Below, piece by piece: positions 1-5,183 of a stretch of 5,183 bases of DNA (position 1 is its first letter; every line of letters begins with the position of its first letter). A model generated the notes under the pieces. That model saw only the letters and a list, made by a program, of their open reading frames with translations. It searched no databases and had not been told where the DNA came from. The stretch covers positions 1-5,183 of the forward strand of contig DQBY01000035.1 in the NCBI GenBank assembly GCA_003534085.1, written 5' to 3'. Source of the stretch: Candidatus Moraniibacteriota bacterium (GTDB lineage Bacteria; Patescibacteriota; Minisyncoccia; Moranbacterales; UBA2206). A program made the position numbers and the translations under genes.

Positions 1-274
1 AAAGATCCGTAATGAAAATTTTGAATTTTGCGGCGTCTGCCGGCAGATAAGAATTTTGGATTTTGGATTTGTTTGGGATTTGAGATTTGAGATTTGGGAT
101 TTCCAAATCAACCATTCCATCTTTTTTTATCCGATGCATCAACAACAAAAATATTACCAAGAATCCGACCAGATACATCAACGAGTACCATCTCAAAGAA
201 AAAAATCCGATCTGAAAAATATCGGGATTGATCCGACTTTGAACATTCTGATAAAAATCCAGAAGGTTTTCCAT
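1..274 (-). CDS. lgt: Prolipoprotein diacylglyceryl transferase, N-terminal part, cut by window edge
   Basis: This open frame starts at ATG 274-272 and runs off the left edge with no stop, giving 91 codons. Lgt is a membrane enzyme that moves diacylglyceryl from phosphatidylglycerol to the lipobox cysteine of prolipoproteins. Residues 16-45 carry the family's N-terminal signature: NPDIFQIG, then LRWYSLMYLVGF leading into the first membrane helix. They align closely with the E. coli segment DPVIFSIG...LHWYGLMYLVGF, so Tyr30 corresponds to E. coli Tyr26. After the helix and a basic stretch (HRIKKDG, 47-53) the family normally goes straight to a short region ending in a D/N-L-L helix. Here about 29 extra residues (58-86), encoded by repeat DNA, come before FITDL at the edge. 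The ATG gives a normal short leader before NPDIF and no Shine-Dalgarno precedes it. The identification is strong; catalytic residues further on lie outside the window. Confidence 0.88.
   Translation of the reverse strand, partial: MENLLDFYQNVQSRINPDIFQIGFFSLRWYSLMYLVGFLVIFLLLMHRIKKDGMVDLEIPNLKSQIPNKSKIQNSYLPADAAKFKIFITDL
19..102. repeat. Degenerate heptamer tandem repeat with embedded palindrome, inside lgt
   Basis: On the plus strand heptads follow one another: TTTTGGA (54-60), TTTTGGA (61-67), a short TTTG (68-71), then TTTGGGA (72-78), TTTGAGA (79-85), TTTGAGA (86-92), TTTGGGA (93-99) and TTT. A related TTTTGAA/TTTTG pair sits at 19-30, beyond the palindrome at 36-47. In lgt the tract encodes residues 58-86, rich in Asn, Lys, Ser, Ile and Pro, where the family has only a short loop. 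It keeps the frame open and looks like a repeat inserted into the gene. Confidence 0.75.
36..47. repeat. Perfect 12-bp palindrome TCTGCCGGCAGA
   Basis: TCTGCCGGCAGA is its own reverse complement. It is a GC-rich island flanked on both sides by the AT-rich heptads of the lgt repeat tract, and encodes about four residues (LPAD). Its base composition differs sharply from its flanks, which suggests a separate element nested in the repeat. It could also be a remnant of a small dispersed palindrome. Confidence 0.6.
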
Positions 275-280
275 ATTTCT

Positions 281-286
281 ATTATA
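281..286 (-). promoter_or_regulatory. -10 box of lgt, probably leaderless
   Basis: On the minus strand TATAAT, in the context GGGTATAATAG, ends six bases before the lgt ATG. A start site about seven bases past the box would fall on or beside the A of the ATG, so the mRNA would have little or no leader, in keeping with the absent Shine-Dalgarno. No good -35 is seen: 17 bases upstream lies TTCGGG, inside the terminator stem. The box is perfect; its use is inferred. Confidence 0.55.
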
Positions 287-297
287 CCCGAAATCAA

Positions 298-324
298 AAC
301 AATCCCGAATTAATCGGGATTGTT
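298..324 (-). terminator. Intrinsic terminator after copA, possibly bidirectional
   Basis: An 11-bp perfect stem, AACAATCCCGA (298-308) with TCGGGATTGTT (314-324), closes a five-base loop. It begins 17 bases past the copA stop. Read in the copA direction the stem ends in TTTT followed by GATTT. Read in the plus direction it is followed by CGTTTTT. It separates the copper operon from the lgt promoter immediately beyond. Confidence 0.72.
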
Positions 325-341
325 CGTTTTTCAAGAATTGT

Positions 342-2645
342 TTACCTCCGATAGATCCGCAAACTGTTGGCCACCACCGAAACGGAACTCATCGCCATGG
401 CCGCGGCGGCAATCACCGGATTCAAGAGTCCGACCACCGCCAACGGAATGGCGACTACGTTATATATGAAAGCCCAGAAAAGATTCTGCTTGATCGTCCT
501 GAAGGTGATCTTCGAGAGCTGGATAGCTCTGACAACTTTCTCCAGGTTGTTCTGCATCAAGATGATCTGTCCGGCCTCTTTGGCAATGTCCGTCGCGCTG
601 CCCATCGCAATCCCAAGGTCGGCCTGCACCAGACTCGGAGCGTCGTTGATCCCGTCTCCGACAAAAACGACCTTCTCGCCCTCTTCCTGCAGCCTTTTGA
701 TCTCATCTGATTTTTCAGAAGGCAAAACCTCGGCCAAGACCTTATCAATTTCCAGTTCTTTGGCGATGAATTCAGCCGTGTTTTTGTTATCACCGGTTAT
801 CATAGCAACCTTGAGTCCCATTAACTTGAGATCAGCAATTATCTTTTTCGATTCGTCCCGAACTTCATCAGCAACAATGAGAACTCCGACGACTTTTCCA
901 CCGTGACCAATAAAAAGACGTGTTCCCACTCCAAGAGTTTCGTCTTCCAGCGTCTTATCCGCCCAAGAGGTATCCAAAGAATTTTCAGCCAACAATTTCT
1001 TGTTGCCCATCAAAACATCCGTCTTGTGTGTCGCGCATACCGCAGAAAGTCCATGACCTTTTATCTCTTTGAAATTTTCAAAATCCGCCAGCTGGATATT
1101 TTTTTGGATGGATTTTTCATGTACAGCCTTGGAAAGAGGATGCTCCGAATTCTTCGCGAGCGATGCCGCGATTTTCAAGATCTTGTCTTCTTCAAAAGAA
1201 TATTCCGGATTGGAAACAATTTTGTGCACTTCCGGAGCGCCCTTGGTCAAAGTGCCCGTCTTGTCAAAAACTACCATGGAAATATTTTTCGCCCTCTCGA
1301 AACTGTCGCCCGTCTTGAAAAGAATTCCGTTCTTCGCGCCCTTTCCCGTCCCGACCATGATGGCCGTCGGAGTCGCCAAGCCCAAAGCGCAAGGGCAAGC
1401 GATGACCAGAACCGCCACTGAATTGATCAGAGCGATGGAAATTTCTCCAGTCAGAAAATACCACACGGCAAACGTAGCCACAGCTACAGCAATGATAATC
1501 GGCACGAAAATTCCGGAAATTCGATCCACTAACTTCTGGATCGGCGCTTTGGAGCCCTGCGCTTCTTCCACCGTTTTTATGATCTGCGACAAGACTGTCC
1601 CCTCTCCGGTCTGAGTGACTCTTATTTTAATGATGCCATCCTCGTTGATAGTCGCACCGAAAACCTGCGCTCCTATTTTTTTCTCGACCGGCATCGATTC
1701 GCCCGTCAGCATGGATTCATCGACATTTGATTCGCCCTCAATCACCTCTCCGTCCAAAGGAATTTTTTCGCTCGGCCTCACAATCATGATGTCTCCGACC
1801 TTTACCTGATCCACATCGATTTCCTTTTCTTCTCCATTTTCCAAAATTCTGGCCTTCTTGGCGCCAAGCTCCATCAATTTCCTCATCGCCTCGCCCGCTT
1901 TGCCGGTCGTTTTGGCTTCAAAATACTTGCCCAAGAAAACAAACCCGATCACCACTATCGTAACGTCGTAATAAAAATCTTCGCGAAGACCCAGGGTCCG
2001 GGCCGCCTGGGAGAAAAGCAGGATAAAGGAAGAATAAAAATACGCCACAAAGGTTCCCAGTCCGATCAACGTGTCCATATTCGCTCTTCCGGTCACAAAA
2101 AATCTTCCGGCCGCTTTGACAAATCCGGAACCGACCCAAAAAAGGACGGCGGAAGCAAAGATGAAACTTATCGTATTGAAAAGTTCCATGGGCAGGAAAA
2201 AATTAGGCACCCAGGAAATCAACGGTCCGAAAATTTTGTCCATGAGCGGATTCGGGATGCTTTCCCGGTATCGGCTTGCCACTTCCCACAACATGAGGAA
2301 AAAGAAAATTATAGTCACCGGCAATGAGAAGTGCAGTTTCGTCCTTTGCTTTTCAAATTCGGCGTCCTCCATCATCTTGTGATGGTCGTGCATCCCTCCT
2401 TTTTCTTCGGACTTTTCTTTCTCTATTTCAATTTCATAACCGGTTTTTGCAACCTCTTCGCGTATTTTTTCAACATTCACCTGACCCTCGTCATAATCGA
2501 CATACGCTTTCTTGGTGGCGTAGTTGACCGAAGCGCTCTTCACTCCGGGAAGCTTGGAAACCGCTTTTTCAATGCTGGCCGCGCAGCTCGCGCAATGCAT
2601 GCCACGCACTTTCGCGTTTAATTTTTTAGATTTATCGTTATCCAT
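342..2645 (-). CDS. copA: Copper-exporting P1B-type ATPase (CopA)
   Basis: Complete 767-residue Cu(+) pump that uses ATP to move copper out of the cytoplasm. In order: one HMA domain (about 8-72) with metal site GMHCASC (Cys18, Cys21); a charged linker with the His/Met-rich run MHDHHKMM (85-92); membrane helices from about residue 104; actuator loop with TGES (314-317); the CPC metal motif (417-419) in the sixth helix; phosphorylated Asp461 in DKTGTLT; the P1B His-Pro pair (502-503); TGDN (617-620) and GDGINDAP (663-670). The last helices carry Tyr-Asn (728-729) and MSSVSVVAN (752-760), the residue set that marks Cu(+) selectivity. Length is normal for a single-HMA CopA and no key residue is missing. 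It starts 17 bases after the DUF305 stop, so the two are almost surely cotranscribed. No Shine-Dalgarno precedes the ATG; the upstream bases are CAAAAAAT. Stop is TAA. Confidence 0.97.
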   Translation of the reverse strand: MDNDKSKKLNAKVRGMHCASCAASIEKAVSKLPGVKSASVNYATKKAYVDYDEGQVNVEKIREEVAKTGYEIEIEKEKSEEKGGMHDHHKMMEDAEFEKQRTKLHFSLPVTIIFFFLMLWEVASRYRESIPNPLMDKIFGPLISWVPNFFLPMELFNTISFIFASAVLFWVGSGFVKAAGRFFVTGRANMDTLIGLGTFVAYFYSSFILLFSQAARTLGLREDFYYDVTIVVIGFVFLGKYFEAKTTGKAGEAMRKLMELGAKKARILENGEEKEIDVDQVKVGDIMIVRPSEKIPLDGEVIEGESNVDESMLTGESMPVEKKIGAQVFGATINEDGIIKIRVTQTGEGTVLSQIIKTVEEAQGSKAPIQKLVDRISGIFVPIIIAVAVATFAVWYFLTGEISIALINSVAVLVIACPCALGLATPTAIMVGTGKGAKNGILFKTGDSFERAKNISMVVFDKTGTLTKGAPEVHKIVSNPEYSFEEDKILKIAASLAKNSEHPLSKAVHEKSIQKNIQLADFENFKEIKGHGLSAVCATHKTDVLMGNKKLLAENSLDTSWADKTLEDETLGVGTRLFIGHGGKVVGVLIVADEVRDESKKIIADLKLMGLKVAMITGDNKNTAEFIAKELEIDKVLAEVLPSEKSDEIKRLQEEGEKVVFVGDGINDAPSLVQADLGIAMGSATDIAKEAGQIILMQNNLEKVVRAIQLSKITFRTIKQNLFWAFIYNVVAIPLAVVGLLNPVIAAAAMAMSSVSVVANSLRIYRR

Positions 2646-2662
2646 ATTTTTTGAAGCTTATT

Positions 2663-3223
2663 TTATTTAACTGCGTACCAACCTTCTCTCCACTCTTCGA
2701 GCTGCATCATGTTTTCCGAAAGAAGATTATCGACGGCGAAAGCTGTTTCCAATATTTTCTTATCGGAAGATTTTATCATCGCCTCTCTTGAAGAATCTAT
2801 CGCTTCCATATGATGGATGATCATGGCGTTCAAAAAACGAAGGTCGAATCTCTCGTCCGCTCCGGCCAGATCGACTTTGTTGAAATTTTTCACTTTCCTC
2901 GTGTCCCCATACATTTCTTTTTTGAACGCGTATAACTCTTCGATGCCATTAGTGTCAAGCTCGATCACAACATCGGCAAGACCCTGAAGCTCCGGGCGCT
3001 GGCTCTCTTTTTTCACCTGTTCGAGCATATAGATGGCGCTCAGATGATGAGCGATCATTCCGTTGATATACCGCAGGTTCAGATATTTGTCCGTAGCTCC
3101 AAGTCCGTTTTTGTGGTCCGCATTGATTCCATAGGCGGAATATTCGGGAGTAAAGACATAGCCGAAGCCTGTTCCCAGGACAAAAGCTATCGCGATCAGA
3201 GAAATGGATAAAATTTTTGGCAT
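2663..3223 (-). CDS. Membrane-anchored DUF305 protein, likely extracytoplasmic copper binder
   Basis: This 186-residue protein has an N-terminal hydrophobic segment (about 4-23) that is a signal anchor or signal peptide. There is no cysteine anywhere, so it is not a lipoprotein. The rest is helical with two copies of the DUF305 motif: NGMIAHHLSAI (His59, His60) and NAMIIHHMEAI (His137, His138). Each copy is preceded by a similar Leu-Arg-aromatic segment (NLRYIN, DLRFLN), so the domain is an internal duplication. DUF305 is a ferritin-like helical family. Some members, such as cyanobacterial CopM, bind copper, and many sit beside copper genes. Placement directly before copA (17-base gap) supports a role in capturing exported copper outside the membrane. 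A Met-rich patch and WREGW (178-182) lie near the C-terminus. The exact ligand set is not known from the sequence. No Shine-Dalgarno; start context CAAAAAATATG matches that of copA. Stop is TAA. Confidence 0.85.
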   Translation of the reverse strand: MPKILSISLIAIAFVLGTGFGYVFTPEYSAYGINADHKNGLGATDKYLNLRYINGMIAHHLSAIYMLEQVKKESQRPELQGLADVVIELDTNGIEELYAFKKEMYGDTRKVKNFNKVDLAGADERFDLRFLNAMIIHHMEAIDSSREAMIKSSDKKILETAFAVDNLLSENMMQLEEWREGWYAVK

Positions 3224-3241
3224 ATTTTTTGATTTTGATAA

Positions 3242-3264
3242 TTGAACGAATTAATTTCGCTCAA
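3242..3264 (-). promoter_or_regulatory. Dyad in the 5' leader of DUF305-copA
   Basis: TTGAACGAA (3242-3250) and TTCGCTCAA (3256-3264) form a dyad around a five-base centre. In the minus-strand RNA it is a nine-pair stem with one G-U wobble and an AUUAA loop. It lies between the predicted -10 box and the DUF305 ATG, 18 bases before the start codon. It could be an operator overlapping the start site or an mRNA leader hairpin. It lacks the G/C tracts of known CsoR operators and has no U-run of a terminator. Confidence 0.45.
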
Positions 3265-3272
3265 CTTCAATT

Positions 3273-3301
3273 AATTTAAATAAAATTCTTTTATTTGACA
3301 A
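3273..3301 (-). promoter_or_regulatory. Candidate internal promoter for DUF305-copA
   Basis: On the minus strand a -35 box TTGTCA (3301-3296) is followed after exactly 17 bases by TAAATT (3278-3273), a fair -10 match. Transcription would start near 3266 and give a leader of about 40 bases that holds the dyad at 3242-3264. In DNA this AT-rich, partial promoter matches arise by chance, but the near-consensus -35 and ideal spacing make this the best candidate in the gap. Confidence 0.5.
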
Positions 3302-3422
3302 GATAACTAATTTTATAATTTTTAATTTTGTAATTTTATAAATAAATGTTAATTTCTAAATTTTTAAACATTCAGCATTTATAAATTATTTAAAAATTAA
3401 AAATTGGAAATTAAAAATTTAG
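3302..3422. repeat. Extremely AT-rich island with heptamer repeats
   Basis: The 246-base gap between DUF305 and the fusion gene has no coding sequence. Bases 3301-3420 contain only 11 G or C in 120. At 3392-3419 four heptads follow in register: AAAAATT, AAAAATT, GGAAATT, AAAAATT. The opposite orientation (AATTTTT, AATTTTG) appears around 3317-3330, so the two ends could pair imperfectly. No GC-rich terminator hairpin for the upstream gene is visible. The seven-base period resembles that of the repeat inside lgt. Confidence 0.6.
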
Positions 3423-3469
3423 ATACTTTTTTATTCCGCCTGATTTTCCCTAGCTTCCATTTTCAATTT

Positions 3470-4819
3470 CTACTCCACTATAAATTTTCCACGTACCATC
3501 CCCATCCAACAGCTGAATGGTATCTCCCCGGCCTTGGTCGGCGTGAATTCCACGATATTGTCGCCCTTGCTGATATTCTTTGAAATTTTCAAACTTGGAA
3601 TGATTATTCTGTTAGTACAACTTGAGACCTGGTCGCCCTTGATCACCCAGCGGACCGGAACGCCTTTTTTGACCCGCAAAGTATTCGGAGAAAAACCGGA
3701 GTTGGTCACGCGCATTTCAACTGTCTGGAATTCACCCTTGATCTGATTTTGATTTCCTTGGTCGCCACTGTTGTCCGTGACAGAATCAGATCCTTTGAGC
3801 GCCAGACCTGATTGCAAAGTATAGATGGCAAAGAAAATTATCAGGAACCCGGCCACTCTTTGGAACACGACCATTTTCCTGTTTCTAGTCCAAGAAGCCG
3901 TCACCCCGACAAGCAAAAGCACCGGCAAAGTTCCCAGAGCGAAAAGAAGCAAACTCAGACCCCCGACCAAGAAGCTTCCGGACGCCAGCGCGAAAATTTG
4001 CATGCTTTGCGTGAACCCGCACGGAAGGAAAAAGCTGAGTCCTCCCAAAAGAAGCGGCGCGGCTTTATGTTCTGATTTCTTCAAACTGTCCCATTTTTTC
4101 GTCAGTCCTCCCGGCATGCGGACTCCCAAATTGGAAATGGAAGGCAAAAGACCCAAAATGTTCAATCCGAGCCAGGCCATGACAATTGCGATCAAGATTG
4201 GAAAAGTCGAGATGAAATTTCCGCTGATGTTTATTTCTCCGCCGATCAACCCGAGCAATCCTCCGAGAACGAAAAACGTGATTATCCTTCCGGCGTGAAA
4301 CATAAGATTCGGTTTGACTGCGCTTTCATAAAAATTTCCGGTGGCTTTATATTTTTCTCCAAAAGCGATGACGACCGCTCCGACGACTGCCAGACAAGAA
4401 GAAACCGAAGCGACCAATCCGATCAGAAAGGCGACCCCTAAAGTTATTTCCGAACTTCCCCCATCGATACTGTTTATGATTCCTGAATTTTGAAAAATTC
4501 GAAATAAGAAAAGCAGAACCGCAACGATCAAAACAGCTTTGATCCAGTCAGACCAGCTCGAGGCACTTAGAGCCCCCTTGGGCTCTAAGTGCCCAAGGCT
4601 GTCCGGATCATTTTCACTCGCATCGTAACCGTATTTCTTGGCTATCTTTTTTATTTCCGAAAAATCCGGTTCAATTCCGTCATAATCAAGTTCAGCCGTA
4701 TTGGTCTTTCGGCTTACCCGCACATCTTTCACGCCCTTAATATCCCTGAATTCCCCATCCAAGAGCTTTTCACAGCTGACGCAATGCATGCCTTTGATAT
4801 AGATTTGCTTAGTTTTCAT
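3470..4819 (-). CDS. HMA / seven-helix UreH-DsbD_2-like / cupredoxin fusion protein
   Basis: This 449-residue protein joins three parts. Residues 1-68 are an HMA domain with GMHCVSC (Cys13, Cys16). Residues 92-110 form a first helix, followed by a six-helix core (about 124-337) of the TauE/UreH/DsbD_2 type, with SSCLAVVG (Cys142) and the family's LPCGFTQ (Cys267). Residues 362-449 are a cupredoxin with Cys401 and a C-terminal CWMGM (Cys437, Met439, Met441) in place of the usual His-rich site. Seven helices would put the HMA inside and the cupredoxin outside, as a copper relay would need. Substrate and mechanism are not proved by sequence; thiol or electron transfer is an alternative. Linker residues 76-86 are encoded by a perfect palindrome. 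The ATG is chosen because the HMA strand begins at once; no Shine-Dalgarno is seen. It lies 97 bases after csoR. Stop is TAG. Confidence 0.88.
   Translation of the reverse strand: MKTKQIYIKGMHCVSCEKLLDGEFRDIKGVKDVRVSRKTNTAELDYDGIEPDFSEIKKIAKKYGYDASENDPDSLGHLEPKGALSASSWSDWIKAVLIVAVLLFLFRIFQNSGIINSIDGGSSEITLGVAFLIGLVASVSSCLAVVGAVVIAFGEKYKATGNFYESAVKPNLMFHAGRIITFFVLGGLLGLIGGEINISGNFISTFPILIAIVMAWLGLNILGLLPSISNLGVRMPGGLTKKWDSLKKSEHKAAPLLLGGLSFFLPCGFTQSMQIFALASGSFLVGGLSLLLFALGTLPVLLLVGVTASWTRNRKMVVFQRVAGFLIIFFAIYTLQSGLALKGSDSVTDNSGDQGNQNQIKGEFQTVEMRVTNSGFSPNTLRVKKGVPVRWVIKGDQVSSCTNRIIIPSLKISKNISKGDNIVEFTPTKAGEIPFSCWMGMVRGKFIVE
4562..4593. repeat. Perfect 14-bp palindrome in frame within the fusion gene
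   Basis: GGCACTTAGAGCCC (4562-4575) and GGGCTCTAAGTGCC (4580-4593) are exact reverse complements around a four-base loop. On the coding strand an overlapping second hairpin is possible: CCTTGGGC (4598-4591) with GCCCAAGG (4583-4576), seven-base loop, excluding the first. The palindrome encodes residues 76-86 (GHLEPKGALSA) in the linker between the HMA domain and the first helix. A perfect 14-bp stem is far beyond chance in coding DNA and suggests an inserted palindromic element. Confidence 0.85.
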
Positions 4820-4828
4820 ATTATAGAT

Positions 4829-4918
4829 TTGTCGTTCCGGACTTGATCCGGAATCTAATACGGTCTTTGTGAAACCATCAGTCCCTCATTAGATCCTGAA
4901 ACAAGTTCAGGATGACAA
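4829..4918. repeat. REP/BIME-like inverted pair of hairpins between csoR and the fusion gene
   Basis: Two 31-base arms (4829-4859 and 4888-4918) are inverted copies, 23 of 31 matching, around a 28-base spacer. Each arm also folds on itself: TTCCGGA with TCCGGAA around CTTGA (4835-4853), and ATCCTGAA with TTCAGGAT around ACAAG (4893-4913). Outer ends (TTGTC/GACAA) and inner ends (TCTAAT/ATTAGA) are identical. No U-run follows either stem, so it does not look like a terminator. It fills nearly all of the 108-base gap and resembles dispersed extragenic palindromes or a small non-autonomous element. Confidence 0.8.
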
Positions 4919-4927
4919 TTAAAAAAA

Positions 4928-5183
4928 TTACTTACTTAGTTTATTAATTGTTAAAATCTCCTCAATCATCTCCTGCTTCCTTTTTTCATTCGCGCTTTTC
5001 ATCACGTTGGCGAAACAGCTGTGCAGATGCCTTTCCATCAATTTATTATTAGCTGATTTCAAAAGCCCGATCACCGCCAGATTCTGCTGGAGGATATCGA
5101 TGCAATATTCTTTCTCCTCGACCATCTTTATAACATTCGAAAGATGCGTCTGTGCCTTCTTCAACGCTATTATTATATCTTTA
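4928..5183 (-). CDS. csoR: CsoR/DUF156 family copper-sensing repressor, 5' end cut off
   Basis: The last 84 codons of a small helical repressor are present; the frame is open to the right edge, so the true start lies outside. A TTG at 5164-5162 could be taken as a start, but the family needs the residues before it. CsoR proteins bind operator DNA as apo-tetramers and let go when Cu(I) binds a Cys-His-Cys site. That site is visible: EYCID (Cys at 5104-5102), then RHLHSC with His 25 residues on and Cys four after it, the same spacing as Cys36-His61-Cys65 of Mycobacterium tuberculosis CsoR. The Cys-His-Cys set favours copper over nickel, cobalt or formaldehyde sensing. The N-terminal helix reads KKAQTHLSNVIKMVEE rather than the GQVRG form of classical CsoR. 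It is probably the first or an early gene of the copper operon and its regulator. Stop is TAA. Confidence 0.88.
   Translation of the reverse strand, partial: KDIIIALKKAQTHLSNVIKMVEEKEYCIDILQQNLAVIGLLKSANNKLMERHLHSCFANVMKSANEKRKQEMIEEILTINKLSK

Noticed and set aside
199..225. Five-pair hairpin followed by a T-run inside lgt as an attenuator
   Set aside because: The stem is short with a nine-base loop, and the bases encode the conserved PDIFQIGFF segment, which explains the T-run.
56..313. Plus-strand 85-codon frame over the left region
   Set aside because: It is antisense to lgt, and its low-complexity start is read from the heptamer repeat; the minus-strand frame has clear Lgt homology.
2389..2396. 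GGAGGG next to an ATG inside copA as an internal translation start
   Set aside because: The spacing to the adjacent ATG is about one base, too close for a ribosome-binding site, and a start there would remove the HMA domain.
3295..3319. Plus-strand TTGACA and TATAAT as a promoter
   Set aside because: The boxes are only 13 bases apart, too short for sigma70-type recognition, and no plus-strand gene lies downstream.
4820..4825. TATAAT directly before the fusion gene ATG as a promoter
   Set aside because: Transcription would begin inside the coding sequence, no -35 is present, and the HMA domain needs the first residues; chance AT-rich start context is more likely.
4888..4918. Hairpin after csoR as an intrinsic terminator
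   Set aside because: No U-run follows the stem in the transcript direction; it is better explained as one arm of the inverted repeat pair.
5162..5164. TTG as the start codon of csoR
   Set aside because: The frame is open upstream to the window edge and CsoR proteins need the residues before this point; the start is outside.
1..5183. UGA recoding as in Gracilibacteria
   Set aside because: All four visible stops are TAA or TAG, but no in-frame TGA occurs and glycine uses GGN codons; four stops are too few to suggest recoding.

Overview
The window is a single-strand (minus) bacterial segment built around a copper-resistance operon. In transcription order, right to left, it holds the 3' part of a CsoR/DUF156 copper-sensing repressor (4928-5183, cut by the window edge), a 449-residue HMA / seven-helix UreH-DsbD_2-like / cupredoxin fusion protein (3470-4819), an anchored DUF305 protein (2663-3223), and a complete CopA-type Cu(+) P1B-ATPase (342-2645). 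A hairpin terminator (298-324) follows copA. Then, running off the left edge, comes the N-terminus of prolipoprotein diacylglyceryl transferase, lgt (1-274), with its own -10 box.

The organism is probably a member of the Candidate Phyla Radiation (Patescibacteria, Parcubacteria-like). The grounds are inferential: no Shine-Dalgarno sequence before any of the four starts that can be seen, A-rich start contexts, moderate GC with very AT-rich intergenic DNA, heptamer AT-rich repeats and small palindromic repeats scattered through the segment, and a CsoR of the 'HL...YCIDIL...HLxxC' type. Stops are TAA or TAG. No in-frame TGA is seen, so there is no sign of recoding.

The genes fit one pathway. 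CsoR would sense cytosolic Cu(I) and derepress the cluster. CopA would pump Cu(I) out of the cytoplasm. The fusion protein places a cytosolic CxxC copper domain, a membrane core with a pseudo-symmetric cysteine pair, and an external Cys/Met cupredoxin on one chain. DUF305 would bind copper outside the membrane with two MIxHH motifs. A second promoter may drive DUF305-copA from inside the AT-rich 3224-3469 gap.

The most unusual content is repeat DNA. A perfect 14-bp palindrome lies in frame in the linker of the fusion protein. A heptamer-repeat-plus-palindrome tract lies in frame in a loop of lgt. An inverted pair of hairpins between csoR and the fusion gene differs between its arms only by compensatory or loop changes. 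Together they suggest palindromic elements that spread through the genome and are tolerated inside genes when they keep frame and fall in linkers.
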